Assembly (NCBI GenBank): GCA_033977485.1
Contig: CM066988.1
Span: 1,557,501-1,621,500, forward strand
Direction: 5' to 3'
DNA length: 64,000 bases
Origin: Hydrangea macrophylla
Lineage: Eukaryota > Streptophyta > Magnoliopsida > Cornales > Hydrangeaceae
The translations under genes were made by a program, and so were the position numbers. Below, one piece after another: positions 46,186 to 57,721 of this stretch. The notes beneath the pieces are model-generated. The model was not told the DNA's origin. It made no database searches and was given only the letters and a program-made list of their open reading frames with translations. The first letter of the stretch is position 1, and each line of letters begins with the position of its first letter.

Positions 46186-47383
46186 TATACATATTTACAC
46201 ACACAGATACACACCTAAAGTCCAGGTTAGGGTTTGTGTATACACACATGATCACAGTTAGGGTTTGTGTATTTGGGGGTTCTGGAAACCCTAAATCAAA
46301 CCCATGAACCCTAAAGCTATAAGTTCAAATATCGCAACACACACACCCTGATCCTAATTTCGAAACCCTAATCCCTGATTTCAATGCATAAATTGTCTCA
46401 TGAAATTGTGTGGTCAATTTGACCTTAAGATCGATTCGGATTGATTAGACCAAATTTTGGACTTAAATAGTTGGTTGTGTTTCAAATTCTAGATTAAGGT
46501 TTAAAGTACCAACACTGCTTTCACACCCTAATTCTCAACACCCTAAGGTATAGAGACTATACACACACGGATACGAAGTCTCGAACGTTAATCTCTATCC
46601 ACACACAAGTAAGACTTGTAGACTCATAAACATGAACATTTATTGAATCCGACCATTCTATTGAGAGATAATCGTCGAGTAATTGAGTTATCATGTTCAC
46701 TGCTTCGTCACTTTATTCAAATGCTAACGAGTACGTAGACGTTAACTTGGAATGTTTATACTTTGAATTTGAAATTCTATGTCATACCTTCAACTTTAGA
46801 AAGTCAACGGAAGTAGTTCAACAACGCAATTGTGAATTTTAGGTTAGTACTTCACATAACAACTCCGCTAACATAATACTTCTAGTCACGTTGTTTATAT
46901 TCCAATTTAGTACACATATGCGCTCATTATTATGATCTCTTATGCACGGAACGTACTACCTATTCTGCGGTAGTTAAAATTCCTTAACTTAATGATTTTA
47001 GAAGTCGCAGTGACGTATTAAACTAACTTGCGATAGCCTACTAAGCATTTCAAATTATTGTTTTTGGCATAAGTGTCACATATCTATAAATGCCCCAAGG
47101 CATTTTATCTATGTGAAATGCTCGCCACATGACATAGGGATGGTTTGCCTATGTGTTATACCAGAATAATGTACCATGAGTCAGTAGGACTACGAATTAT
47201 AACCTTGTTCGCGTTCTATTCGCTAGAGTAAGCCCAAATTAGACCTAGACAATCATAAACCCTGTCACACGTGAGATTCTAAGCATGGAATGGCCAGCGT
47301 GACATTGATTATGGTGGCCAATGAGATGAGAAGGAATACTCAATGATGCGGCTAGGACTTATATGGCTACCTGTTAATAAAGT
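45917..47383. other. Continuation of the Athila-1 3' region or unknown DNA, telo-box rich
   Basis: After the GATAT duplication the host sequence resumes. No gene is visible. The first 450 bp contain at least seven AAACCCTA/TAGGGTTT motifs (near 45943, 46013, 46227, 46258, 46288, 46308 and 46366) and an (AT)n run at 46157-46183. The rest is unremarkable AT-rich DNA. It should belong to the 3' part of Athila-1, but I cannot find an Athila LTR in it. Confidence 0.4.
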
Positions 47384-48142
47384 TGTGATAACTTGCATTT
47401 TTATTTAATTCTAATTTTAATTTCCATATTTAATCTGTAATCCGGGTTCTATTTTAATTATAATTCTCATGATTTAAATCTTATTGCTTATTTCATTTCA
47501 TTTTGAACATTCATTTGGGGTCAAACTGTAAATTTTATAAATTTAGAAATACCTGTGTTGTATTTCAAAACTGTATTTCAAAACGGTGGAAATGGTTACT
47601 TTTGACTCAAACAATATTTTTATTTAACCAGAATAGTATTTCTTACGTTAAAATGAATTTTCTGTATTTTTTGTGGTGATCACCGCGCCACGAAAAGACC
47701 AGTTTATGTTCAAAATTGTCCGTGCCGCGTTAAACTTCCATAGATTTTGGAATTGACGTAAAGCAAGAAGTGATTTGTGCTTTATTTTCGTTTATGGAAA
47801 CTAATGATTGGATAGGCCTTGTTTGTATAATGCTTTGAGATTTGAGTAATTATTGTGCCTAAAGCCAAATCTCCCAAACACAATTTGCCTCCTATAAATC
47901 TACACTTGACATTTAGCACAACTGTAGAGTCTTATTATCTGTATGAGTGTAAATCTATATACGTAGATGCATTGAGTATATTTGCAAATGAAAAACTAAG
48001 TACAATTGTTAAGTGAGGGAATATTTACTTGGCCTCCAAGTTCATCCATTAGTCTTCTTTATAAACATAGCACATCTCTCACAAATTGCTTATCCTCACA
48101 ACTAAAAGTAATACAGAGTAATATAGAGAGAAACACAGAGAG
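47384..48142 (+). repeat. Tekay-3 5' LTR, first part
   Basis: AT-rich sequence with a TATA box (TTTATAAAC, about 48058) followed by a short leader and the start of a GA-rich tract at 48124, where Athila-2 inserts. The same TATA then GA-tract order is seen in the other chromovirus LTRs here. The start at 47384 is tentative. Confidence 0.5.
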
Positions 48143-48411
48143 TGATCTTGTCAAAATCAAGATAAAACGTATACTCTACTTTAAAAGATTTGTAGTGTGG
48201 AAGTAGAGGTCCAACCCACAGAGATTAAAATACTAAAGCACTTTAATTTTAAAACCTAAACCTAGTTAATTAAGAAAATAGAATTTTGATTTTGATTTTA
48301 ATCAAACTAAGAACAGTAAAAATAAATCTTGTAATACCCTGAATTTCTGGAGAGTATAAATAAATAAAACTTCATTCTATAAACTTTTCTTTCTTTTTGG
48401 TGAAATTTGAT

Positions 48412-48612
48412 TACCAATCAATTGTCTTAATTTCCAATCGATTGTCACTTTTCAGATACCAATCAATTGCCTATCTTCTCAATCGATTGCCATTTTACCG
48501 ACTAAAAGTAATGACGTGGCAACATCCCAATCTATTGCCATCCTTTTCAATCGATTGCCTTCAAATATATGTTATCAATTGATTGCCATTTATACCAATC
48601 GATTGGCATAAG
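48412..48612. repeat. CAATCGATTG palindrome cluster 1 (8 copies)
   Basis: Eight copies of CCAATCGATTGCCAT or one-step variants (CAATCAATTG, CAATCTATTG) in 200 bp, ending about 55 bp before the TATA box at 48669. The 10-bp core is its own reverse complement. Density and position suggest binding sites in the LTR promoter. Confidence 0.9.
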
Positions 48613-48668
48613 CTGAGACAAGTTTTCTTCTTTTCTTTAGCTTTGAACATGTGGCACTCTCTCAACTC

Positions 48669-48677
48669 TATATATAT
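48669..48677 (+). promoter_or_regulatory. TATA box of the chromovirus solo LTR
   Basis: TATATATAT, 40 bp before the (GA)n leader tract and directly downstream of palindrome cluster 1. Confidence 0.6.
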
Positions 48678-48711
48678 CATCATTTATGGCCTTGGGCCAG
48701 TTTTGGCAGCT

Positions 48712-48712
<1 letters not shown>

Positions 48713-48744
<32 letters not shown>
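48713..48744. repeat. (GA)n microsatellite in the LTR leader
   Basis: About 16 GA units just after the presumed transcription start. Long open frames across it on both strands are artefacts of the repeat. Confidence 0.95.
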
Positions 48745-48750
<6 letters not shown>

Positions 48751-49076
48751 CTTGTGAGAGATATGTACATATATCCATATATCTATATCGATATACACCC
48801 ACATATACACACACTGCCTTGGCAGCTGGGAGAAGAAGAAGAGAAGAAGGAAAGCAAAAGAAAGAAGAGACAGAGAAGAGAGAAAGAGAAGGAGGAAAGA
48901 GAGAGCTTAGAGGATTTAAGCTCACACACACCCAAACACAACCTTGGTGAGTTTCTAACTCACTTGGTTCCTTTATTGGATGTATATACAAGTTGTTATG
49001 AAGCTTAGAGGTGTAATATGCATGTGTTGTACATTTATATATGCTATTTTTACAATCTGCAGGTGAAGACGAAGTG

Positions 49077-49296
49077 CCAATCGATTGGCATAATTACCAA
49101 TCGATTGCCATCAGTCTAGACCCAATCGATTGCCATGAGTAGCAATCAATTGACATTATTTTTATCCCAATTGATTGACATTATTTTTATCCCAATCGAT
49201 TGACATTATTTAATTTCCAATCAATTGCCATGATTCTCAATCGATTGCCATAGTTTTTATCCCAATCGATTGGACCTTACACCAATCGATTGGTAT
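49077..49296. repeat. CAATCGATTG palindrome cluster 2 (10 copies)
   Basis: Ten more copies of the same motif as cluster 1 in 220 bp, about 400 bp downstream of the TATA box and just after a possible 3' splice site (CAATCTGCAG at about 49061). Spacer phrases such as 'atttttatccc' recur between copies. Confidence 0.9.
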
Positions 49297-49694
49297 GGGC
49301 AGAACATGGATTCCTTTGCTTGTTTGTTATATTAAGGGTTTGGTTGTTCGTTTCTCGATTTGGACTTCCGTTATGCGATTTTGGGTTAGACAGGGATAAT
49401 GTGACAACAAAGTTAAGTATAATTATACAGAATGGATAAAAGTAATAACGTGGGTAACTCGTTGATTCTTGTATGAGTTCGATATCCATTTTCTTTTAAT
49501 CTGAGTAGTCAGGCCACATTGGGAATTGTCATGTGTCGATATTAGAACGTAACTCAAGTAGGTTTGATAAGTTCTAGAATGGTACATGGGATGACGCCTG
49601 GTCATGATATGCGTTCACATGCGGTGGATGGTTTATATCCTTAACGAGTAGTGAGCGGGACCATGTAGTCCTAAGGTATGCAGATGATCTACGA

Positions 49695-49912
49695 TATATC
49701 CTTAACGAGCGGTGGATGGGTGATCACTGGGATACATCGATAAGTTGTGGCAATAGATTTGATGTGCTGTTATTCAAAGCGTTATATCCCTGACATGCGG
49801 TAGATGGTTTATATCGAAGCGTGGATGGGTGATCACTGGGATACATCGATAAGTTGTGGCAATAGATTTGATGTGCTGTTATTCAGAGCATTATATCCCT
49901 GACATGCGGTAG
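49695..49912 (+). repeat. 109-bp tandem duplication in the solo LTR
   Basis: The unit containing TGGATGGGTGATCACTGGG, GATACATCGATAAG and GATTTGATGTGCTG starts at 49713 and again at 49822. Around it (49620-50010) a shorter phrase, 'gcggtggatggtttatatcc', recurs five times. Confidence 0.9.
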
Positions 49913-51948
49913 ATGGTTTATATCCTTAATGAGCGGGGGATGGACTGACGTGGTGTCCATGAATGTGGTGGATAGTTTATATCCTTAACGATCAATGGAC
50001 AGAATGATGGTATATCTACATATGTGAAACGATTGAGTCTGTTCTTTATAAGAGAATATGTTAATCATTGGTTTTTGAGCAAGATGATAAGGGCTGGTTT
50101 ACGATGTTTAATTATAATAAGATTTTAACGCGTGTTTTCATAATCTTGTGTTTACTTCAGATAACTGGTACCTTGTTAGTTTATACTCACTCAGCTCTCA
50201 GTAAGCTGACGGCCTTTTATTGCCTGGATTTTCCCCGTCCAGACTATTATGTATCTCATTTTACAAGTGACCGAGTCTACAACGATAGTTCCTATCCAGG
50301 AGGAGAATACACCGAGGGTGGCCCCATTGATGATGGCTATGCCAGGGAGGACTACATTGCTGATGTTTATGCCAGCTGAAGATATAGAGATAGTTAATAG
50401 TTTTTGATTTCTATTTGGTTGTTTTGTTATATTTGGTACTTGGGTATATGTTGCTTTCAAACCTTATATGCTTCAGCTGTAGCTTTTCTGTTGTAATAAC
50501 TCTGATGTTGGTAATATAATAGGTTTCCTTTGCATTACTGTGGGTTGTGTTTCTATTGTCTAGAACTGTGTGGTGTGGAAGGTAGTGACATTCACCAGTC
50601 ATTCCCTATGGATCCATAAAAGAAATTTATTTCTCTCTATTTATATTGTTCCGAGGTGTGACAAATCTAAACTATGAAAGCATTTAAAAGTTGTTTTAAT
50701 AAATATGTGTATGGAACCTAGGATTGCAAATCCACCACTAGCTTCATAATAAGGGTATTTATGCATTCAATTAGCTTATTACGTTGGATGATAATGGAGA
50801 ATCATAACTACAAGCCCAATTCCTCTGTCAAGAAGAAAACTACGATTCAAGCAGCAACATAATTCATCTTTAGTTGGTATGGATTGTCTCACACTAAACT
50901 ACGGTTGCGGCACAATCCGCCTTTCCTAGGCATGAACTATTCGGCTACTTGATATCACAATTCAATTAAGCATCATTACATGTAAATAATCCATACAAGC
51001 ACAGCAAATATAGATCATTGAACACATCACATTCAAAATAGACCTAAGACAAGAATAAACTTTGAAAGTAATGATTTAATCAATAGAAGTACGATTTTAT
51101 TATAAAAAATCCTCTAAACATATAACCATCATTCATACATAATAAAACTAAAAGAAAATCATAAATAACACCCTATTACTTGGCTAGGGTTTCATTGAAA
51201 CCCTAGATCTCGGTCTAAGCGGCCATAGAATCGATGAATGGCAAGAGGTTTATGGAGGAGACCATGGGAATCCTTAGTCTTCTTCTTCTTCTACTTGCTT
51301 TTTTTCCCTTTAATGGCTGAAAGTTTTTGTTGTATATAGATGTATCTAATGTTGTGTAATGATGTGTAACCTTAAATTTGATTTAGAATATGATTTATAT
51401 AGATTTTGAAAGGATTTAGGAAGCTTTCCTAAGCCAAATCGCGCTAAAACTGCTATATTTACGTTTCTGGACGTCATATACACAAACCACCTTCGCTGGG
51501 CGCTCTAATTTGACAAAATACGTGTTTTTGGTTTTTCATAGGTTGCTCGTGCGGCCCGCTTGCACGGGGTAGTTTTCACTTCACTGCGCACCGATCATAG
51601 AATTGCGATAACCTTTTGCTCGGACCTCGGAGTGACTCGCTGTTTGTGGCCACGTGTCTGTAACTTGAAGATCTACATTTTATATCTCTGGAGAAATTTC
51701 TCAAATCTGAAGTATTCCTTGTCATGCAATTTTTTGAGGCTCCTACTGCATTCAGCTTTCATCGAAATCACCGTTTGAGTCCAGAATGACTTCCAAAGCC
51801 ACTAATCATTGGAGTTTTGTGGATTATCAAGTTAAAGCTCCAAAACCTACAAAATATAAAATACTTATTAAAAAAATAATTAATAACTACATGAAATGGG
51901 CTAACAAAGCATATCTTTAGGACTATAAACGGCAATCGTTCCCGATCA

Positions 51949-54789
51949 CACTCCCAAACCTACACTTTGCTAGTCCTCGAGCAAAGAAAAACATAAAATA
52001 AAACTAAAGTGCAATTAAAATATCCTAACTCACTGTCGTAGGCAATGCTTCACTTCCGGTTCTTTGGAAGAATCAACTGCGCGATTGCATTTAGCATATG
52101 CAACAAGCCTTTTAAACCCCTAGGTGTCCCTAGTAGGACAAGTGAAATCTCGTGAGGGTTCTCGTCAACAAGTCATCCACAACCATATTTATTTCACTAT
52201 AAATTTAAAAAGTTTTATTAAAAACAAAAAGCATACCAGGCAATACTCCTTATTATAAAATAGTGATTTGAAATTGAATAACGAACAAGAAGAAATGGAA
52301 TCAAACATCCACCTACGTCATGAAAAACAATCCCAAGCACATGCATCATATAAACCAATAGAGTTTCTCATAAAATCGCACGTGTGTGATGTGGTAGTCA
52401 AATGAACACGTGCATGTCATGAACTTGGAATATGACTCGGATAACCATCCAACTATGCTTCGACTACGAATCTCACGATGTTAATTATACTCTCAAAATG
52501 AAACACTTAGACACATGTGTAATCTTTCTAATATATGGGAGCAAAAGAAATATGCTTTCAAAACGAGAAATACTCACATATGACCCGAAAAAGATGCATG
52601 ACACCAAAGAATAGTAGTCTCATGGATAGGACGCCAATACTCAAGAAAAATTAATCGTTACCATGTTTTAATCCCCCTCCCATCGTTTACATATCCAAAC
52701 CATATTTTCTAGGATCAAGTAGGACTTTTCAAAAGTTGTAACGTGAGTTAGGCAATGAAAAAGGATAGAAAAGATTCATTAAGTAGTTTTAGAGTGTCAT
52801 TGTAAGGCATGTTCGATTTCTTTCATCTTCTCTTCTACCAACTTTCATCTTGTCATTCTCTTCTTTCACTTATCTATCTATTCTTTCCTCTTCTTTTTTT
52901 CTTTTCTTTTTTTTCAACCTTTTTCTTCCTTCTCTTTTCCTCTTTCAATCTTTCTTCTTTTCCTTTTCGTTGCTTTTGAAATGAATATGCTTTGATACCA
53001 AGGCAACTACCCCAAACATCATCTTGCTTTCTTCTTCTTCTTCTCAATCAACACATCACCTTATCACCACAAAAAGTTTATCAATCTTTCAATGGTAAAC
53101 TCCAAGTTGGAGCAAAAAAAAGAATCATAGTGATTAAAGAAAGAGAGGCACTTTAAAGACTCAAAGGGGCGAACTAAGGAAATTTTTTTATCATTTATCT
53201 GGATAGAACAAAGGTCAAAAGGATGGAAAACAAAGAAGGCCTAAAGTCATGTCCTAGGGTGATACAGTTCTTCAATGTTTCCAACAGAAGATTATTTAGC
53301 ATGGTAGCAAATATTTTAACTCGACTATCAACCAAAACAAGAACAGTGAGACTAAACAATGAGTTAATGCGCTATTTTAATGAAATTCGACCAACACAAT
53401 GTGTATTTATAACCCTCTAAAAAGAAAAGATAGGCTAAAAAGCTCACCGAGTCTAGTCTCCACCATGTGTTATCTAGAAATCTGAATCATATTATAGTTC
53501 ACATCAAACATGTATTCAAGCGACTACGTGCAGTGCATAAGTTTGTGTGCAAATCTATAATATAGAACTACAATTCGAACGATACATAACCTAAAACGTC
53601 GCATCATGACTTCGATAAATGTTTAACCACATCTTCCCTTGTTTTTCATTCTATAACAATCAAATTACCTAACAAGAAGTATCAAATTGAGATTGCAAAA
53701 ATGTCAGTAACATCGCTTATTTAAGTACAAGTATCGAATTTTTTAAAAAATTTGGTGTATAATAATGTGCATGTGAGTACATACCGCCAAACCTAAACCT
53801 TTCATTATCCCCAATGAAATAATATAATGAAAGAAAGGAGAGTACGTAAGGAAGGAACGACATTACCTCGATCTCGGCAATCAGAAACCAGGTGAACGAA
53901 TAAGAATATGAAAATAAAGTTCAATTGCTCCAAATGGAGATATTAATTCACCTGTCAATACTTGACAAAAGAAAATAAACAACAAAATAACAACGATAGC
54001 GAATAGAAACATAAATATCAAATGCATACTATGGCATAAACTAAACTAAAACCGAAAAGAGCAAGCATAAACGGAATTATCAAAACAAAGAATAACTCGA
54101 TCTAAAAGGGCTATAAAGAACAAATAGAAAGGAACAAACAACTTGCTAGGTTTGGGAGAAAGAAGGTAAGAGAACAGAGATAAAAACACACAAAACACTC
54201 CCTCGCGCGAGTGGGCCGCGTGAGCGACCTTCGCGTGCGCGAGATCCTCTGCGAGGTAAAGCTGAAGCGTGTTTTAAGTTTCTTATAAGAAATTTTCTAA
54301 GGCAACAGATCGCGCGAGTAGGCTGCTCGGGCGAATACCCCTCGCGCGCGCGACTTGAGGCGCGAATAGAAACTGAGGGCATATATAATAAAATTTTAGA
54401 AAAATTCTTAAGGTGAAAACTTGCACGAGCGGGCCGCGCACGCGATATGCCCCCTTTTATCTTTTCTCACTTGTTTCAATGTGAATTCATTCAAAATAAA
54501 TTAACCCGACCCCCAAACCTGTCCAGAGAACTCAAAAATTGACCAAATGACTCCAAAAAAAAAAAAGAAAAAAAAAAGAGAAACGGACAAAATAAAGCTT
54601 GGGATGCCTCCCAAGAAGCGCTGTCTTTCACGTCTTCAGCTAGACCATTCTAGCACAAGACTCATGGAGGCCGAAACACGGACATGGTATCATTAAAAAC
54701 ACTAAGGAGACTCCGATGTAAAGTAGAAATAATGCCATTAATTTTTAATTCTATCAACGGTTCTCCCTGATCATGTTCAATTCGATTTC
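51949..54789 (-). other. Athila-2 3' untranslated region
   Basis: No gene. Next to the LTR the minus strand reads AGGTTTGGGAGTG, the likely polypurine tract. A pyrimidine-rich stretch (CT and T runs) lies at 52800-52980. The GC palindrome blocks are at 54201-54446 and the conserved phrase GCGCTTCTTGGGAGGCATCC (minus strand) is near 54615. A short poly-A region is at 54550-54580. Confidence 0.65.
54201..54446. repeat. Three GC palindrome blocks (Athila-2)
   Basis: Blocks at 54201-54256, 54309-54367 and 54420-54446 consist of CTCGCGCGAG-, GGGCCGCG- and GCGCGCGAC-like arms. They correspond in order and spacing to those of Athila-1 (38201-38460), while the AT-rich DNA between them is diverged. 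Confidence 0.85.
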
Positions 54790-55500
54790 TTACCTTCCGG
54801 TTAATTCTTCATTAGGGTCCAGATTATTCAAATATGTCCGCTCATTACTCACCGTATTATTTTTCTTATTCGTATTTATTTGTTTAGTAGGTTCAATAGT
54901 TCGACTACCCTCACTATCCGCCTCACATAGGTAATCGTCATCATTGGAAGGTTGATCAATAGCGTTAAAAACGTTTAATTTATGGTTCATATTGCCAAAT
55001 GACACCTTCATCACTCCCGTTCGACAGTTGACACGTGTGTTGGTCGTGGCTAAGAATGGACGACCAAGAATAACAGGAGTGTGTTTCCTAGCATCTATCA
55101 CTGGTTCACTGTCAAGGACCATGAAATTGATGGGGTAGTAACATTTATCAACCTTAACTAGGACATCTTCAACGATTCCTCTAGGGATTTTAATAGAACG
55201 ATCTGTTAATTGTATGGTAGTGGCCGTGTGTTTAAGTTCACCTAGACCTAATTATTTATAAACCGTGTATGGCAAAAGGTTCACACTCACTCCTGAATCA
55301 AGGAGAGCCCGATGAATGACAGTGTCACCTATGATACATAAGATCATTGGTGTACCGGGATCCTTACACTTTGGAGGCGCATGTTGAAAGATCGAACTTA
55401 CTTTTTCAGTAAGGAAGACCTTTTTTGGAACATGACTGCGCAACTTGCGCTTCTGAGTGCATATGTCTTTTAGACATTTAGCGTAAGTAGGAATTTGTTA
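54790..55500 (-). pseudogene. Athila-2 protease, end of the coding region
   Basis: On the minus strand: VPKKVFLTEKVSSIFQHAPP, then RALLDSGVSVNLLPYTVYK with the active-site D-S-G intact, a stop, then LTDRSIKIPRGIVEDVLVKV and TPVILGRPFLATTNTRVNCR. The frame ends at about 54790 after a polar tail (EPTKQINTNKKNNTVSNERT). In Athila-1 RT follows at this point; here the 3' untranslated region follows, so RT, RNase H and integrase (about 3 kb) are deleted. Confidence 0.85.
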
Positions 55501-57224
55501 ATTGCATCGAGGAATGAAATATTAATTTTCACTTGTTTAAATGCCTCGAGTATATCTTCAGTTTTTTACCCTATCTTTGAAAAATGTGACAGTTTATCAA
55601 CATTTTGGTGGAAAAGGCATTTTCGAAATATAATTAGTTGGGACTGTTAAATTCTCTTTCCTAATTTGACTCATGTCCTCACTCTTCTCTTGATTTGAAT
55701 TAATGTTTATATTTCTCTTACGCTCATGCGAAATTTCAACAACTTCCTCTTCTCGAATAGTCATCCTAGTTGAGACGGCATTTACTTGCTCACTCGAACC
55801 CCCATTCTCAAATTGTCCCTTAGGGTTTTGGATAGTTTGACTAGGCAACTGACCCTCATTTCTATGATTCATTGTATTAGCTATTTGTCTCATTTGGGAC
55901 TTGAGCTTCGCAATGGATTGTGTGATGCTTGTACTTGCATTTCGATATTCTTAAGGGATGCCAACACCGTCTCCTCAAAAGCGTTAACCCTTGGAGGGTT
56001 TGGATTAGGAGGGGATGTTGGTATTGACTTTGTTGAAAGGGTCGGTAAGTATTAGGAAAATGAGTCATCATAGGATTATAACTATGAATAGAGTTAATGT
56101 GTTGCTCCACGAATTCCAGGAATTGAGAAGCAGATGGGCATGCAAGCGTAATGCGAAGGATCAGAACAAAATTGACAAATTTTGTAATAGGGTGAGCTTA
56201 ACGTTTGGTTCATCACCATAAGTCGGTCAAGTTTTTTAGATAATTTTTGTATTTCGATTGACTGACTTGACGCAAAACGCTCCTCTCTCTTGGGTCTAGG
56301 TGGAAGACACCCCTCAAGATGTACAGACAAGGCTTGGTGCATCGAGTTTTCACTTAACGTTTTAAAAATTTTCCATGCCTCGTCGGCGCTTTTGTGTAGG
56401 AAGGTACCCGCACAAACGGCATCGACGGTATTACGAAGTGAGGGAACAAGTCCCTCGTAGAAGACCTACACCAATTGTCACTTGGGAATTTGATGATGTG
56501 GGCAAGAGCGTAATAATTCTTTAAATTGTTCCCAAGTGTCATAGAGCATTTTCCCATCTTGCATCACAAAGTTTGTTATTGATTTTCGTATCTGATTAGT
56601 TCTTGTGATTGGGAAAAACTTTTGTAAAAATGCAGTGTGTAATGCTTCCCATGTTTTAATAGTGTTTGACTCAAGAGACTAGAGCCAATACTTAGCTTTA
56701 TCTTTTAAGGAGAATGAGAAGAGACGCAATTTTAATTCATCTTCAATCAGGTTTTGGATTTTTAATGTAGAGCATATATCTTGGAAATCTCCTAAGTGAT
56801 GCTAAGAATCTTCTTTAATACGGCCATGGAATGAAGGGAGTAGCGCGATGGTAGATGACTTTATCTCAAAGTGAGATGTCATCACCTCCGGTAATTCGAT
56901 ACCTGCTTGTAGCGTATAGGCCGTAGGAATGAAATAATCTTTAAGTGGAGGAGGCAAAGTTATATTAGGATTATTTTCATTATTTTTGTTATTTCCAATG
57001 TCGGCCATTGGAATAGGTTTGATTTTAATAGTTCTGGTTTTTCTTAAGCGTTTACGAGTGCTTTGGATTTTGGCCTAAAATAACGACGACGGTTTCAGAG
57101 TTGATTCGTTGTCTATCAACTGAGCTCTAGAAGCTTGGGTTGATGACCTAAGGACCCTTAGGGTATGTTCAAGTTCAGGGTCAAAAGAATGTAGTTCGGG
57201 TTTAGTTGAACGTGTATCAAACAT
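55501..57224 (-). pseudogene. Athila-2 gag, degraded
   Basis: ATG at 57224 on the minus strand opens MFDTRSTKPELHSFDPELEH, matching the Athila-1 start. Then PPPLKDYFIPTAYTLQAG, HFEIKSSTIALLPSFHGRI, KYWL-SLESN, EQFKELLRSCPHHQIPK, AVCAGTFLHKSADEAWKIF and a knuckle remnant CQFCSDPSHYAC follow. The last part reads QLPSQTIQNPKGQFENGG. At least six stops and two frameshifts occur. This copy shows the uninterrupted gag at the place where Athila-1 carries its solo LTR, which fixes that insertion point. Confidence 0.85.
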
Positions 57225-57698
57225 AAACTAAAAAAAATGACAAACAAATAAAGAGTGGCTCAAACAAATACGAGTAGCAATCACACAAATAGAATAACAA
57301 GCACACAACTACTATGATGCATGAAAGTTATCATGTAATGCAGTGACCGCGTCAAAGCCCAGCGCCCTAGATTTCCTAGCTAATGCACGTGCAAAATCAC
57401 CCCTAAACTAATGCAAATAGTGCATCCCAGCGCCCTGACTTACAGTGATTTGAAGCAAATTTAAAGGAAGCTATTTACTTTATTTTATTTTATTATATTT
57501 TCTTTTTCGCGGAAGCTCCTTTGATGTGCTAAGCTCTTCCAACCCAAAATGCTAGAATTTGATTACTTGATAAACTACAAAACAAAAAGAAAAGTTAGTG
57601 ACTCAAATCAAAAATGGAAAATAAGAAAATTAATGCCTAATCTAATATTTACGAATTAACTAAACTAAGATTCTAAAACTAAAAGTAGTAATTTGCAA
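57225..57698 (-). other. Athila-2 5' leader
   Basis: Noncoding. It contains the same GTAAGTCAGGGCGCTG donor-like phrase as Athila-1 (about 57443 on the minus strand) and a second CCCAGCGCCCT copy at 57358. The acceptor seen in Athila-1 is changed (ACAG to ACAT). Confidence 0.5.
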
Positions 57699-57716
57699 CC
57701 CTCGACAACGGTGCCA
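57699..57716 (-). other. Athila-2 primer-binding site, mutated
   Basis: The minus strand reads TGGCACCGTTGTCGAGGG, which is three changes from the Athila tRNA-Asp-type site TGGCGCCGTTGCCGGGGA within these 18 bases. Two are C-to-T or G-to-A changes, as expected after methylation. Confidence 0.8.
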
Positions 57717-57721
57717 AAAAT

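Larger units (their letters stand above)
48330..50663 (+). mobile_element. Chromovirus solo LTR (2334 bp) with AATCT duplication
   Basis: It starts TGTAATACCC and ends GAGGTGTGACA, and is flanked by AATCT on both sides (48325-48329 and 50664-50668). The uninterrupted Athila LTR at 57722 shows the single AATCT of the empty site. It has two clusters of CAATCGATTG palindromes, a TATA box, a (GA)n tract, a splice-donor-like site and a 109-bp tandem duplication. No gag-pol, primer site or second LTR is present, so it is a solo LTR left by recombination between two LTRs. Confidence 0.95.
48143..51948 (-). repeat. Athila-2 3' LTR, interrupted by a solo LTR
   Basis: Without the insert at 48330-50663 and its duplicated AATCT this copy is about 1467 bp and matches 57722-59201. 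It holds a TATA box on the minus strand (about 51392-51402) and, about 140 bp upstream of it, a GC palindrome (GCTCGTGCGGCCCGCTTGC, about 51545). Confidence 0.9.

Noticed and set aside
48651..49008. Overlapping open frames rich in Arg/Glu or Ser/Leu
   Set aside because: They are translations of (GA)n and related tracts in an LTR leader, open on both strands because of low complexity.
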